Part shown: one piece after another, positions 46,326-53,498 of the stretch
How the letters are laid out: every line of letters begins with the position of its first letter
How positions within the stretch are numbered: position 1 is the first letter of the stretch
Assembly (NCBI RefSeq): GCF_040812015.1
Contig: NZ_JBFNXJ010000003.1
Location: 186,001-250,000, forward strand
From: Chitinivorax sp. PXF-14
GTDB taxonomy: Bacteria > Pseudomonadota > Gammaproteobacteria > Burkholderiales > SCOH01
DNA length: 64,000 nucleotides
Direction: 5' to 3'
The notes under the pieces: model-generated
What the model was told of the DNA's origin: nothing
What the model saw: the letters and a program-made list of their open reading frames with translations, nothing else
The model's database searches: none
Made by a program: the position numbers and the translations under genes

Positions 46326-48413
46326 ATGACAGAACCCGTTTCACCGATTTTTGGCAAGATTGTCGCTGCACTGAAAGAACGCCGCCTGTCCGATGCCGCC
46401 GTGCTGGCGACCCAGGCACACATGACGCAGCCGGACGACCCGTTGTCGGCCTACTATATGGCGGTCGTCGCCGCCCGCATGAACAAGCACCGAAGCGCCC
46501 ACGAGTATCTCGACGACAACCTGCGCCGGCACCCCGAGCATGCGCCGTCGCTGCTCGAACGGGCTCGTGTGTTCTGCCGCCAGGGGCGCGCGGAGCAGGC
46601 GCTCGAGCCTTTCGCCGCGGCTGCGGCGCTGGTGCCGGCCGACATGGCGATACGCCGTGACTGGGGCATCGCACTGGCCACGCTCGGCAACTGGCAGGAT
46701 GCGCTCCCGCACCTGCAGCAGGCGGCCAAGACCCTGAAACAGGATGTCGAACTGCACCGCGCGCTGGGCCTGGCGTTGTGCATGACGGGCAATGCCAGGA
46801 AAGGGCTGGCGGCGTTTGAACAGGCGATCCCGGGTAAGCGCAGCGATCCGGCCTGGCATGTGGAGCTGGCACGGATATTCCTGCGGGCCGGCCGTCTCGA
46901 CGATGCCTGGCGCGCCGCCTCGAATGCGCTGGAAATCGACGCCCGCTCGTTGCCGGCGCTGGAAGCGGCCTGGAACATCGCGCTCGACCGCCAGGATACC
47001 AAGTCGGCCATCGCCATGGCAGAACGAGCCGTGAAGCTCTCGCCCAACGCAAACACGTACCAGGCGCTGGCCGTAGCACTGGCCGATGGCATCGACCCGG
47101 AACAGGCCTGTGCCGAATTCGAGCGGGCGCTGGCCTTCGACCCGACGAATCTGCAGGTGCTGTCGAGCTACAGCCACCATTCGATGTATGTCGAATCGCT
47201 GAGCCCGGAACAGGTATTCGAGCTGCACCGCCGCTACGGCAACGCACTGGAGCAGGAAGTACGGCCGATCCAGCAGCCCAAGCGCGACCTGTCGCCGTCC
47301 CGCCGGTTGCGCATCGGCTATGTCTCGGGCGATTTTCGTGCGCATGCGTTCGCCAAGTGCGCGCTGCCGCTGTTTCGCCACCACGACCACAATCAGGTCG
47401 AGGTGTTCTGTTACTACACGCGCCGCTACGCCGATGCGGCCACACGCGAATTCATGGCGCTGGCCGATACCTGGCGCCATGTCGCCGACCTGAACGACAC
47501 GCAGCTGGCGGAGCTGATCGCCGACGACGGCATCGACGTGCTGATCGACTGCTCGCTGCACACCGATGGCCATCGGCTGCCGGTCTTCGCGCGCAAACCG
47601 GCGCCCGTCCAGGCAGCATGGTGCGGGCTGCAATCGACCACGGGTCTGTCGCGCATCGACTATCGCCTGACCGATGCCAGCCTCGATCCGCCGGGCATGA
47701 CCGAGCGCTACCACAGCGAAATGCTGTGGCGCCTGCCGCAGGTAACCCAGGTGCTCGACCGCCCGGACCACTACCCCGAGCCGGGGCCGCTGCCCGCCCT
47801 CGCCAAGGGCCATGTCACCTTCTGCGTGTTCAACCGGCTGTCGAAGAAAGGACCGTCCAGCCTGCGCTTCTGGGCCGAAACGCTGCACGGCACGCCCGGC
47901 AGCAAACTCATGGTGGTCGCCCTGACGCGTGACGGCAAGCCGTCGGGACACAGCGAGCGGCTGATCAGGGCGCTCGCGGCCCATGGCATCGAGCGCGACC
48001 GCCTGATTCTCGAGCGGCCGCGCGACTGGGATGGCTTCCTGGCGCTGCACCGCGAGGTCGACATCCAGCTCGACACCAGCCCGTTTGCCGGCCTCACCAC
48101 CACGGCCATCTCGGTGGCGATGGGCGTGCCGATGGTCACCATCGCCGGCGCCCTGCCCTCGCGCCGGGGCTCGATGATGGTGCTGAACGCCGTCGGCCAC
48201 CCCGAATGGTCGGGCGACGATGCCGATGCGGCGGCCCGCGTGGCGACCGCACTGGCGGCCGACCTGCCGCGCCTGGCGGAGATCCGCGCCTCGCTACCGG
48301 GCCGCGCGCGGATATCGGCACTGCACGACGGGCCGGCCTTCGCTCGCGATATGGAGCAGGCCTATCGCGCCATGTGGCAGCGCTGGCTCGAGCACGGCAC
48401 CGGCACGCGCTAA
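46326..48413 (+). CDS. TPR-containing GT41 glycosyltransferase (bacterial OGT/SPINDLY-like)
   Basis: A 695-residue protein. About eight TPR-type helical repeats (residues about 10-320) precede a GT41 catalytic region in two Rossmann halves. Visible motifs are RLRIGYVSGDFRAHAFAKCALPLF (with the conserved His of SxDFxxH), PVQAAWCGLQSTTGLSRIDYRLTDASLDPPGMTERYHSE, FNRLSKKGPSSLRFW (with the lysine that binds the nucleotide phosphate) and LDTSPFAGLTTTAISVAMGVPMVT. It should transfer a sugar from a nucleotide sugar to Ser/Thr or Asn of a protein. No pilin, flagellin or adhesin gene is nearby to suggest the target. The start at 46326 excludes 33 unconvincing upstream codons, but its ribosome site is weak. 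Confidence 0.86.
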   Translation: MTEPVSPIFGKIVAALKERRLSDAAVLATQAHMTQPDDPLSAYYMAVVAARMNKHRSAHEYLDDNLRRHPEHAPSLLERARVFCRQGRAEQALEPFAAAAALVPADMAIRRDWGIALATLGNWQDALPHLQQAAKTLKQDVELHRALGLALCMTGNARKGLAAFEQAIPGKRSDPAWHVELARIFLRAGRLDDAWRAASNALEIDARSLPALEAAWNIALDRQDTKSAIAMAERAVKLSPNANTYQALAVALADGIDPEQACAEFERALAFDPTNLQVLSSYSHHSMYVESLSPEQVFELHRRYGNALEQEVRPIQQPKRDLSPSRRLRIGYVSGDFRAHAFAKCALPLFRHHDHNQVEVFCYYTRRYADAATREFMALADTWRHVADLNDTQLAELIADDGIDVLIDCSLHTDGHRLPVFARKPAPVQAAWCGLQSTTGLSRIDYRLTDASLDPPGMTERYHSEMLWRLPQVTQVLDRPDHYPEPGPLPALAKGHVTFCVFNRLSKKGPSSLRFWAETLHGTPGSKLMVVALTRDGKPSGHSERLIRALAAHGIERDRLILERPRDWDGFLALHREVDIQLDTSPFAGLTTTAISVAMGVPMVTIAGALPSRRGSMMVLNAVGHPEWSGDDADAAARVATALAADLPRLAEIRASLPGRARISALHDGPAFARDMEQAYRAMWQRWLEHGTGTR

Positions 48414-48602
48414 ACGCCCGCCGGGCTCGACTGGCAGCGGCACCGAGCCGCGCGGCCAAGGCCGCCACAAAAGCCGTGGACGCCGGCGTGACGGCCGCCC
48501 TGGATGCGGTGTACCGCTGGCGTTTGCGCCCAACTGAAATAGGCTCGCGGGCACGCATCTGTTAACCTTGCGGCTTGCGCAATTTTCCACGGCTTTAGGC
48601 TC

Positions 48603-50114
48603 ATGCACCGCGATTATCTGGAACGAACCCTCACCGCCCGCGTCTACGATGTTGCCGTCGAGACCCCGCTCGAACCCGCTCCCAACCTGAGCAAGCGCAT
48701 CGGCAACACGGTGCTGCTCAAGCGCGAGGACATGCAGCCGGTGTTCTCGTTCAAGCTGCGCGGCGCCTACAACAAGATGGCGCAGCTGAGCGCGGAGGAG
48801 CTGGCACGCGGCGTGGTGACGGCCTCGGCCGGCAACCATGCGCAGGGCGTGGCGATGTCAGGCCAGGCGCTCGGCGTGAAGGCCACCATCGTGATGCCGG
48901 CCACCACACCCAAGATCAAGGTCAATGCCGTCGCCGCGCGCGGCGGCAATGTCGTGCTGCATGGCGATTCCTACGACGATGCCTACAAGCACGCGATGTC
49001 CATTGTGAAGCAGGAGGGCGCCACCTTCGTGCATCCATTCGACGACCCCGATGTGATCGCAGGCCAGGCCACGATCGCGATGGAAATCCTGCGCCAGCAC
49101 GCCAAGCCGATCGAGGCCATCTTCGTGCCGATCGGCGGCGGCGGCCTGGCGGCCGGCGTGGCAACCTACGTCAAGCGGCTGCGCCCCGAGATCAAGGTGA
49201 TCGGCGTCGAGCCCGTCGATTCCGACGCGATGTACCGCTCGCTCCAGGCCGGCGAACGGGTGCAGCTGTCGCAGGTCGGGCTGTTCGCCGACGGCGTGGC
49301 GGTCAAGCTGGTCGGTGCCGAAACCTTCCGCCTGTGCCAGCAGCATCTCGACGAGATCATCCTGATCAATACCGACGAGATGTGCGCCGCAATCAAGGAT
49401 GTATTCGAAGACACGCGCTCGATTCTCGAGCCATCCGGCGCGCTGGCTGTCGCCGGAGCCAAGAAGTGGGCGGCACGCGAGAACGCGAGCGGCGCGACGC
49501 TGGTGGCGATCGCCTCGGGCGCCAACATGAATTTCGACCGCCTGCGCCACGTCGCCGAGCGCGCCGAGGTCGGCGAGCAGCGCGAGGTGCTGCTGGCAGT
49601 GAATCTGCCCGAGCGGCCCGGCGCCTTCCGCACCATGTGCGGCTTCCTCGGCGGCCGCTTCGTCACCGAGTTCAACTACCGCTATGCCGACCCGGACAAG
49701 GCGCATGTCTTCGTCGGCCTGCAGGTGAGCCACCGCTCCGAGGCCGGGCAGATCGTGGCCGAGCTGGCCCAGCACGGCCTCAACGCACTTGACCTGACCG
49801 AGAACGAGCTCGCCAAGCTGCATATCCGCAACCTGATCGGCGGTCATGCGCCGCAAGCCAGGCACGAGCAGCTGATCAGCTTCGAATTTCCCGAGCGGCC
49901 GGGCGCGCTCACGAATTTCCTCAACTGCATGAATCATGACTGGAACATCAGCCTGTTCCACTACCGCCATCATGGCGCGGATTACGGCCGCGTCCTGGTC
50001 GGCATCCAGGTTCCGCCCGAGGACGATGCCGATTTTCGCCGCTTCCTCGACACCCTGGGCTACGCCTGGAGCGAAGAAACCGACAATCCGGCCTACCAGC
50101 TGTTCCTCAGCTGA
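48603..50114 (+). CDS. ilvA: Threonine dehydratase, biosynthetic IlvA
   Basis: IlvA deaminates threonine to 2-oxobutanoate, the first step to isoleucine. The 503-residue product has the PLP lysine in VFSFKLRGAYNKM, the SAGNHAQGVA loop, and the glycine loop [13 protein letters not shown]. Two C-terminal ACT-like regulatory domains (about 330-410 and 425-503, each beginning with ERPGA) bind isoleucine and valine. This length marks the feedback-controlled biosynthetic enzyme, not the short catabolic TdcB. A strong terminator follows. Confidence 0.96.
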   Translation: MHRDYLERTLTARVYDVAVETPLEPAPNLSKRIGNTVLLKREDMQPVFSFKLRGAYNKMAQLSAEELARGVVTASAGNHAQGVAMSGQALGVKATIVMPATTPKIKVNAVAARGGNVVLHGDSYDDAYKHAMSIVKQEGATFVHPFDDPDVIAGQATIAMEILRQHAKPIEAIFVPIGGGGLAAGVATYVKRLRPEIKVIGVEPVDSDAMYRSLQAGERVQLSQVGLFADGVAVKLVGAETFRLCQQHLDEIILINTDEMCAAIKDVFEDTRSILEPSGALAVAGAKKWAARENASGATLVAIASGANMNFDRLRHVAERAEVGEQREVLLAVNLPERPGAFRTMCGFLGGRFVTEFNYRYADPDKAHVFVGLQVSHRSEAGQIVAELAQHGLNALDLTENELAKLHIRNLIGGHAPQARHEQLISFEFPERPGALTNFLNCMNHDWNISLFHYRHHGADYGRVLVGIQVPPEDDADFRRFLDTLGYAWSEETDNPAYQLFLS

Positions 50115-50134
50115 GCCCTCGCCGCGCTTGAAAC

Positions 50135-50165
50135 ACACCCGGGTCATCCCGGGTGTTTTCGTTTT
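50135..50165 (+). terminator. Intrinsic terminator of ilvA
   Basis: ACACCCGGG-TCAT-CCCGGGTGT is a perfect 9-bp stem with a tetraloop, followed by TTTCGTTTT, 20 bases after the ilvA stop. Confidence 0.93.
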
Positions 50166-50258
50166 AGCCGCCGTCCAGGTGACGTCCGGAACGGACGCAA
50201 GCCAGTACGGGCGCCACCTGCCGGCCAGGGCGGCCAGTCGTCGCATGTGTAAAAAAAT

Positions 50259-50277
50259 GTGTCGGACTATCTTACAG
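50259..50277 (+). promoter_or_regulatory. Putative enhancer site (UAS) of the protease gene
   Basis: GTGTCGGACTATCTTACAG matches 40260-40278 at 13 of 19 positions, with the first eight identical. It lies 80 bases upstream of a sigma-54 site. CATAA follows at the same offset as in the other copy (starts at 50305 and 40306), and an AAAA tract lies just before it in both. Confidence 0.6.
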
Positions 50278-50338
50278 TTTTGTTTCCAAACACTCGAAAA
50301 CGCGCATAAATCATTGTTATTTCTGAGTTGTATATACA

Positions 50339-50355
50339 TGGCACCGGTTTTGCTT
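50339..50355 (+). promoter_or_regulatory. Sigma-54 promoter of the protease gene
   Basis: TGGCACCGGTTTTGCTT has a perfect TGGCAC -24 element, GG-N10-GC spacing and a TTGCTT -12 element. Transcription would start near 50365. This is one of the best RpoN matches I see in the window. Confidence 0.75.
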
Positions 50356-50484
50356 GGGCTATCGGGCTGCCTCTCGCACCGCGTTTGACGCGGGTGAGGC
50401 GCGGCGGAGAGGCTGGGCGTATCCGTCACATCGAGGCGGCCTATCGTCCGGTCGAGCTCAACCCATACAACAACGGGAAAACCA

Positions 50485-51612
50485 ATGAAAAACAGCACTA
50501 GGAGAGAGTTCCGTAAGACTGCAGGCGCCATCTCGGCAATCGCCCTGATGGTGACTGGCGTGGCGGCACAGGCAGCACCTACCAGCCTGATCAGCGGCCT
50601 CGGCATCACGCCGACGCCGCTGATCACGGCAGGCGCCCCGCCGGACACCCCCACCACGCGTATCGACCCGAACGAGCCGACCTCGCCGTTTTCGGGCGTC
50701 GTCAGCATCAATATCCGCTACGACGGCCTCAGCTACATCTGCTCGGGCGCAGCCATCAGTCCCTGGCATGTGCTGACCGCCGGCCACTGCGTCGACACCA
50801 ACGGCCAGGGCAGCGTGATCGACCTCAACAAGCCCGGCAACGACGTGCGCGTGGTGTTCAATTCCGAATCCGCAGCCGGCGCCGACGGCCACTCCATCAT
50901 CACCGCCAACCAGGTGACGATGAACCCCAACTACCAGGGTTTCGGCGTCTGCCCACCCGGCGTGAACAGCTTCTGCGTCAACGACGACATCGCCATCCTG
51001 CGCCTGCCGCGCGCGATTCCGCTGAGCTCGAAATGGTACAAGCTGAGCAACCAGCAGCTGGCCCAGGGCTCGGTCATCACCATGGCTGGCTATGGCACCA
51101 GCGGCGACGGCTGGAATGGCTACAACGTGAGCCCGGCGTTCCGCGTCAAGCGCAGCGGCAAGAACGTCTACGATTTTGCCGACCACGACGATGAAGCCGG
51201 TTTCGACCCGAACAGTCCGGACGAAGTCTGGTATGCCGACTTCGACGGCACCGGCCCCGACGGCACCGTGTACGACTCGTTCTGCGACCCGAGCGTGCTC
51301 GGCGTAGCCGTCTGCGGCGCATCGCTCGGCAACGACGTGGAAACCAATATCGGTGGTGGCGACTCCGGTGGCCCATCCTTCATCAACGACGGCAGCGGCA
51401 ACCTGCTGCTGGTAGCCAACAACACCTTCGGCTTCCATCTCGACACCGGCCTGCCCAAGGGCGGCTTCGGCGACGGGATGGGCGGTGTGCTGCTCTATTC
51501 CTACCTCGACTGGATCCGCGCCACGGCAGTACCGGAGCCTGGCACGCTGGCCTTGCTGGGCCTCGGCCTGCTGGGCATCGGCGCCACCCAGCGTCGCCGC
51601 CTGTCCGCCTGA
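50485..51612 (+). CDS. Trypsin-like serine protease with PEP-CTERM anchor
   Basis: A 375-residue secreted S1-family protease. A signal peptide (about 1-31, ending VAAQA) is followed by the protease domain with all three catalytic residues visible: His in LTAGHCV, Asp in NDDIAILRL and Ser in GGGDSGGPS. Cysteine pairs flank these sites. The C-terminus has VPEPGTLALLGLGLLGIGATQRRRLSA, a complete PEP-CTERM signal. The mature enzyme would be processed by exosortase. It has a sigma-54 promoter and its own terminator, so it is a single-gene unit. Confidence 0.92.
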   Translation: MKNSTRREFRKTAGAISAIALMVTGVAAQAAPTSLISGLGITPTPLITAGAPPDTPTTRIDPNEPTSPFSGVVSINIRYDGLSYICSGAAISPWHVLTAGHCVDTNGQGSVIDLNKPGNDVRVVFNSESAAGADGHSIITANQVTMNPNYQGFGVCPPGVNSFCVNDDIAILRLPRAIPLSSKWYKLSNQQLAQGSVITMAGYGTSGDGWNGYNVSPAFRVKRSGKNVYDFADHDDEAGFDPNSPDEVWYADFDGTGPDGTVYDSFCDPSVLGVAVCGASLGNDVETNIGGGDSGGPSFINDGSGNLLLVANNTFGFHLDTGLPKGGFGDGMGGVLLYSYLDWIRATAVPEPGTLALLGLGLLGIGATQRRRLSA

Positions 51613-51634
51613 TCAGGCAAGGGCAACGGCACGG

Positions 51635-51663
51635 AAACCCGCTCATTTCGAGCGGGTTTTTTT
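51635..51663 (+). terminator. Intrinsic terminator of the protease gene
   Basis: AAACCCGCTC-ATTTC-GAGCGGGTTT is a perfect 10-bp stem running into a seven-base T-run. Confidence 0.93.
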
Positions 51664-51762
51664 ATCGCCGACTGTCATCGGCCCCGGCCGGACGTGCGTT
51701 ATTCAGTCAGGCGAGCCGGCGTGGCTCGCCATCCGTCACCGAACCAGAGGAAGAGATTCATC

Positions 51763-51945
51763 ATGAAGAAGCTGATTGCACTCGTTTCGACCTTGGCTGC
51801 TTTGGGCGTTGCTGGCCAGACCATGGCTGCCGAAGCACCGGTTGCTCAAGCCAAGGCCCACAAGGTCGCCATGAAGAAACACCACAAGGCTGCCAAGAAG
51901 CACCACAAGAAGGCAGCCAAGGCCGCCGTGAAGAACCCGGCCTAA
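51763..51945 (+). CDS. Small secreted His/Lys-rich protein (acid-shock-protein-like)
   Basis: A 60-residue protein. A clear signal peptide MKKLIALVSTLAALGVAGQTMA is followed by about 38 residues made almost entirely of Ala, Lys and His, with HHKAAKK and HHKKAAKAA repeats. The mature peptide is strongly basic and could bind metals, polyanions or acid. Its composition recalls the acid-shock protein Asr, but the repeats are too simple to prove homology. ATG 51763 follows GAGGAAGAG. It is flanked by terminators on both sides, so it is transcribed alone. Confidence 0.78.
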   Translation: MKKLIALVSTLAALGVAGQTMAAEAPVAQAKAHKVAMKKHHKAAKKHHKKAAKAAVKNPA

Positions 51946-51997
51946 GCGCGGGTCAACCCGTCAGGCCTCGCACGGCGAGCGTGCCTCACGGGCAAGA

Positions 51998-52024
51998 AAA
52001 AGGGCATCGCAGCGATGCCCTTTT
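51998..52024. terminator. Bidirectional terminator between the small gene and the aldehyde dehydrogenase
   Basis: AAAAGGGCATCG-CAG-CGATGCCCTTTT is a 12-bp perfect stem with an A-run on one side and a T-run on the other, between convergent genes. It can end transcripts in both directions. Confidence 0.92.
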
Positions 52025-52035
52025 CTCATCCGGGC

Positions 52036-53394
52036 TCAGCGCCCGATGCGCAACGATTGCAGATTGGCGAACTCATGCAGGCTGGCCAGCCCCATCTCGC
52101 GGCCATAACCCGATGCCTTGACCCCCCCCAGGGGCAGGCGCGGGTCGGATCGGCAAGGCTGGTTGACCGACACATAACCCGCCTTGAGCCGACAGGCCAT
52201 ACGGGTGGCGCGCTCGACATCGCGGCTCCACACGCTGCCGCCGAGGCCGAAGCGGTTGTCGTTGGCGATGCGCAGCGCATCGAGCTCGTCGGCAGCGCGG
52301 ATCACTGCGGCCACCGGCCCGAACACCTCGTCCGCATAGGCCGGCGACGCAGGCGGCACGTGATCGAGCAGCGTCGGGGCGAGAAAGAAGCCAGCGCGGC
52401 CGAGCATCTGTCCACCCAGCACCAGCCGTGCACCGGCATCGACGGTATCGGCCACCTGGCGGCGCACGCGCAGGCGCAGGTCGTCGCGCGCCATCGGGGC
52501 CAGCGTGGCCTGCGGGTCGAATGGGTCGCCCGGCAGCAGACGGCCGATACGCTCGGCAAGCCCCGCCACGAAAGCATCGGCGATTTCCGGCACGACGATG
52601 AAACGCTTGGCGGAGAGGCAGGATTGGCCGCAATTGGTGAAACGCGCCGGCAGCGCCCGGTCGAGCACATGATCGAGATCGGCGTCATGCAGCACGACGA
52701 ATGGGTCCGAGCCACCGAGCTCGAGCACCGTCTTCTTCAGGTATTTGCCTGCCACCGCAGCAACGGCGCGCCCCGCCGCTTCGGAGCCGGTCAGCGCAAC
52801 GGCCTGCACCTCGGGTCGGGCGATCAGCGTGGCGACCTCGTCCGGCTCGATCAGCAGCGTGCGGAACAGCCCTGGCGGCAGGCCGGCGTCGAGCCACAGC
52901 CGTTCGATGGCAAGCGCGCATTGCGGTACGTTGGTGGCGTGCTTGAGCAAGCAGCCGTTGCCGAGCACCAGGGCCGACGCGGCATAGCGCAGCACCTGCG
53001 AAAACGGGTAGTTCCACGGCATGATGCCGAGCACGATACCGAGCGGCGCCTTGCGCACCACGCAGCCCTCGGCCACCTGCTCGTCGGCCAGGGCCGCAGG
53101 CGCTTGGGCCGCGACCCAGCGCAGCAGTGCCGCGCATTTGTCGATTTCATCGAGCGATTCGCGCAGCAGCTTGCCCATCTCGCCCGTGATCAGCGCCGCC
53201 AGCGTGTCGCGCTGCTCGGCCAGCAGGTCGGCTGCGCGCGCCAGCACCTGAGCGCGGCTGGTGCAGTCGCGCTCGGCCCAGTCGAGCTGGGCACGGGCGG
53301 CAGACTCGACGATCTCGGCGATCTGGCGCGAATCGTGGTTGTCATACGACCGGAAAACCAGGCCGGTCGCGGGGTTCGAACTGAGGTACGGCAT
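52036..53394 (-). CDS. NAD(P)-dependent aldehyde dehydrogenase, succinate-semialdehyde type (Sad/YneI-like)
   Basis: A 452-residue aldehyde dehydrogenase. Motifs include the substrate/cofactor stretch GIVLGIMPWNYPFSQVLRYA, ALTGSEAAGRAVAAVAGKYLKKTVLELGGSDPF (catalytic Glu in ELGG) and the nucleophile Cys in NCGQSCLSAKRFIV. The short length and the SCLSAKRF variant match the Sad/YneI group, which oxidises succinate semialdehyde. No GABA genes are nearby, so the physiological substrate is unproven. It is divergent from slt. Confidence 0.9.
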   Translation of the reverse strand: MPYLSSNPATGLVFRSYDNHDSRQIAEIVESAARAQLDWAERDCTSRAQVLARAADLLAEQRDTLAALITGEMGKLLRESLDEIDKCAALLRWVAAQAPAALADEQVAEGCVVRKAPLGIVLGIMPWNYPFSQVLRYAASALVLGNGCLLKHATNVPQCALAIERLWLDAGLPPGLFRTLLIEPDEVATLIARPEVQAVALTGSEAAGRAVAAVAGKYLKKTVLELGGSDPFVVLHDADLDHVLDRALPARFTNCGQSCLSAKRFIVVPEIADAFVAGLAERIGRLLPGDPFDPQATLAPMARDDLRLRVRRQVADTVDAGARLVLGGQMLGRAGFFLAPTLLDHVPPASPAYADEVFGPVAAVIRAADELDALRIANDNRFGLGGSVWSRDVERATRMACRLKAGYVSVNQPCRSDPRLPLGGVKASGYGREMGLASLHEFANLQSLRIGR

Positions 53395-53498
53395 CGATGT
53401 GTTATCCTTGATTGACGGGCTTGCTGACTCTTCCCGCCTGGTATCGCTTTCCGCCGTCTGCTTGCATTCTCCGGGTAAGGCCCGGAACTATACTTCCC

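Larger units (their letters stand above)
50166..50484 (+). promoter_or_regulatory. Promoter region of the PEP-CTERM protease gene
   Basis: A 319-base gap without a gene. The part 50245-50340 is clearly AT-rich against GC-rich surroundings. It contains the enhancer-like motif at 50259-50277 and the sigma-54 site at 50339-50355, described separately. About 120 bases of leader follow before the ATG. Confidence 0.6.

Noticed and set aside
48858-50711. 617-residue open frame on the minus strand over ilvA
   Set aside because: It is antisense to an intact IlvA with all motifs and has no independent start signals.
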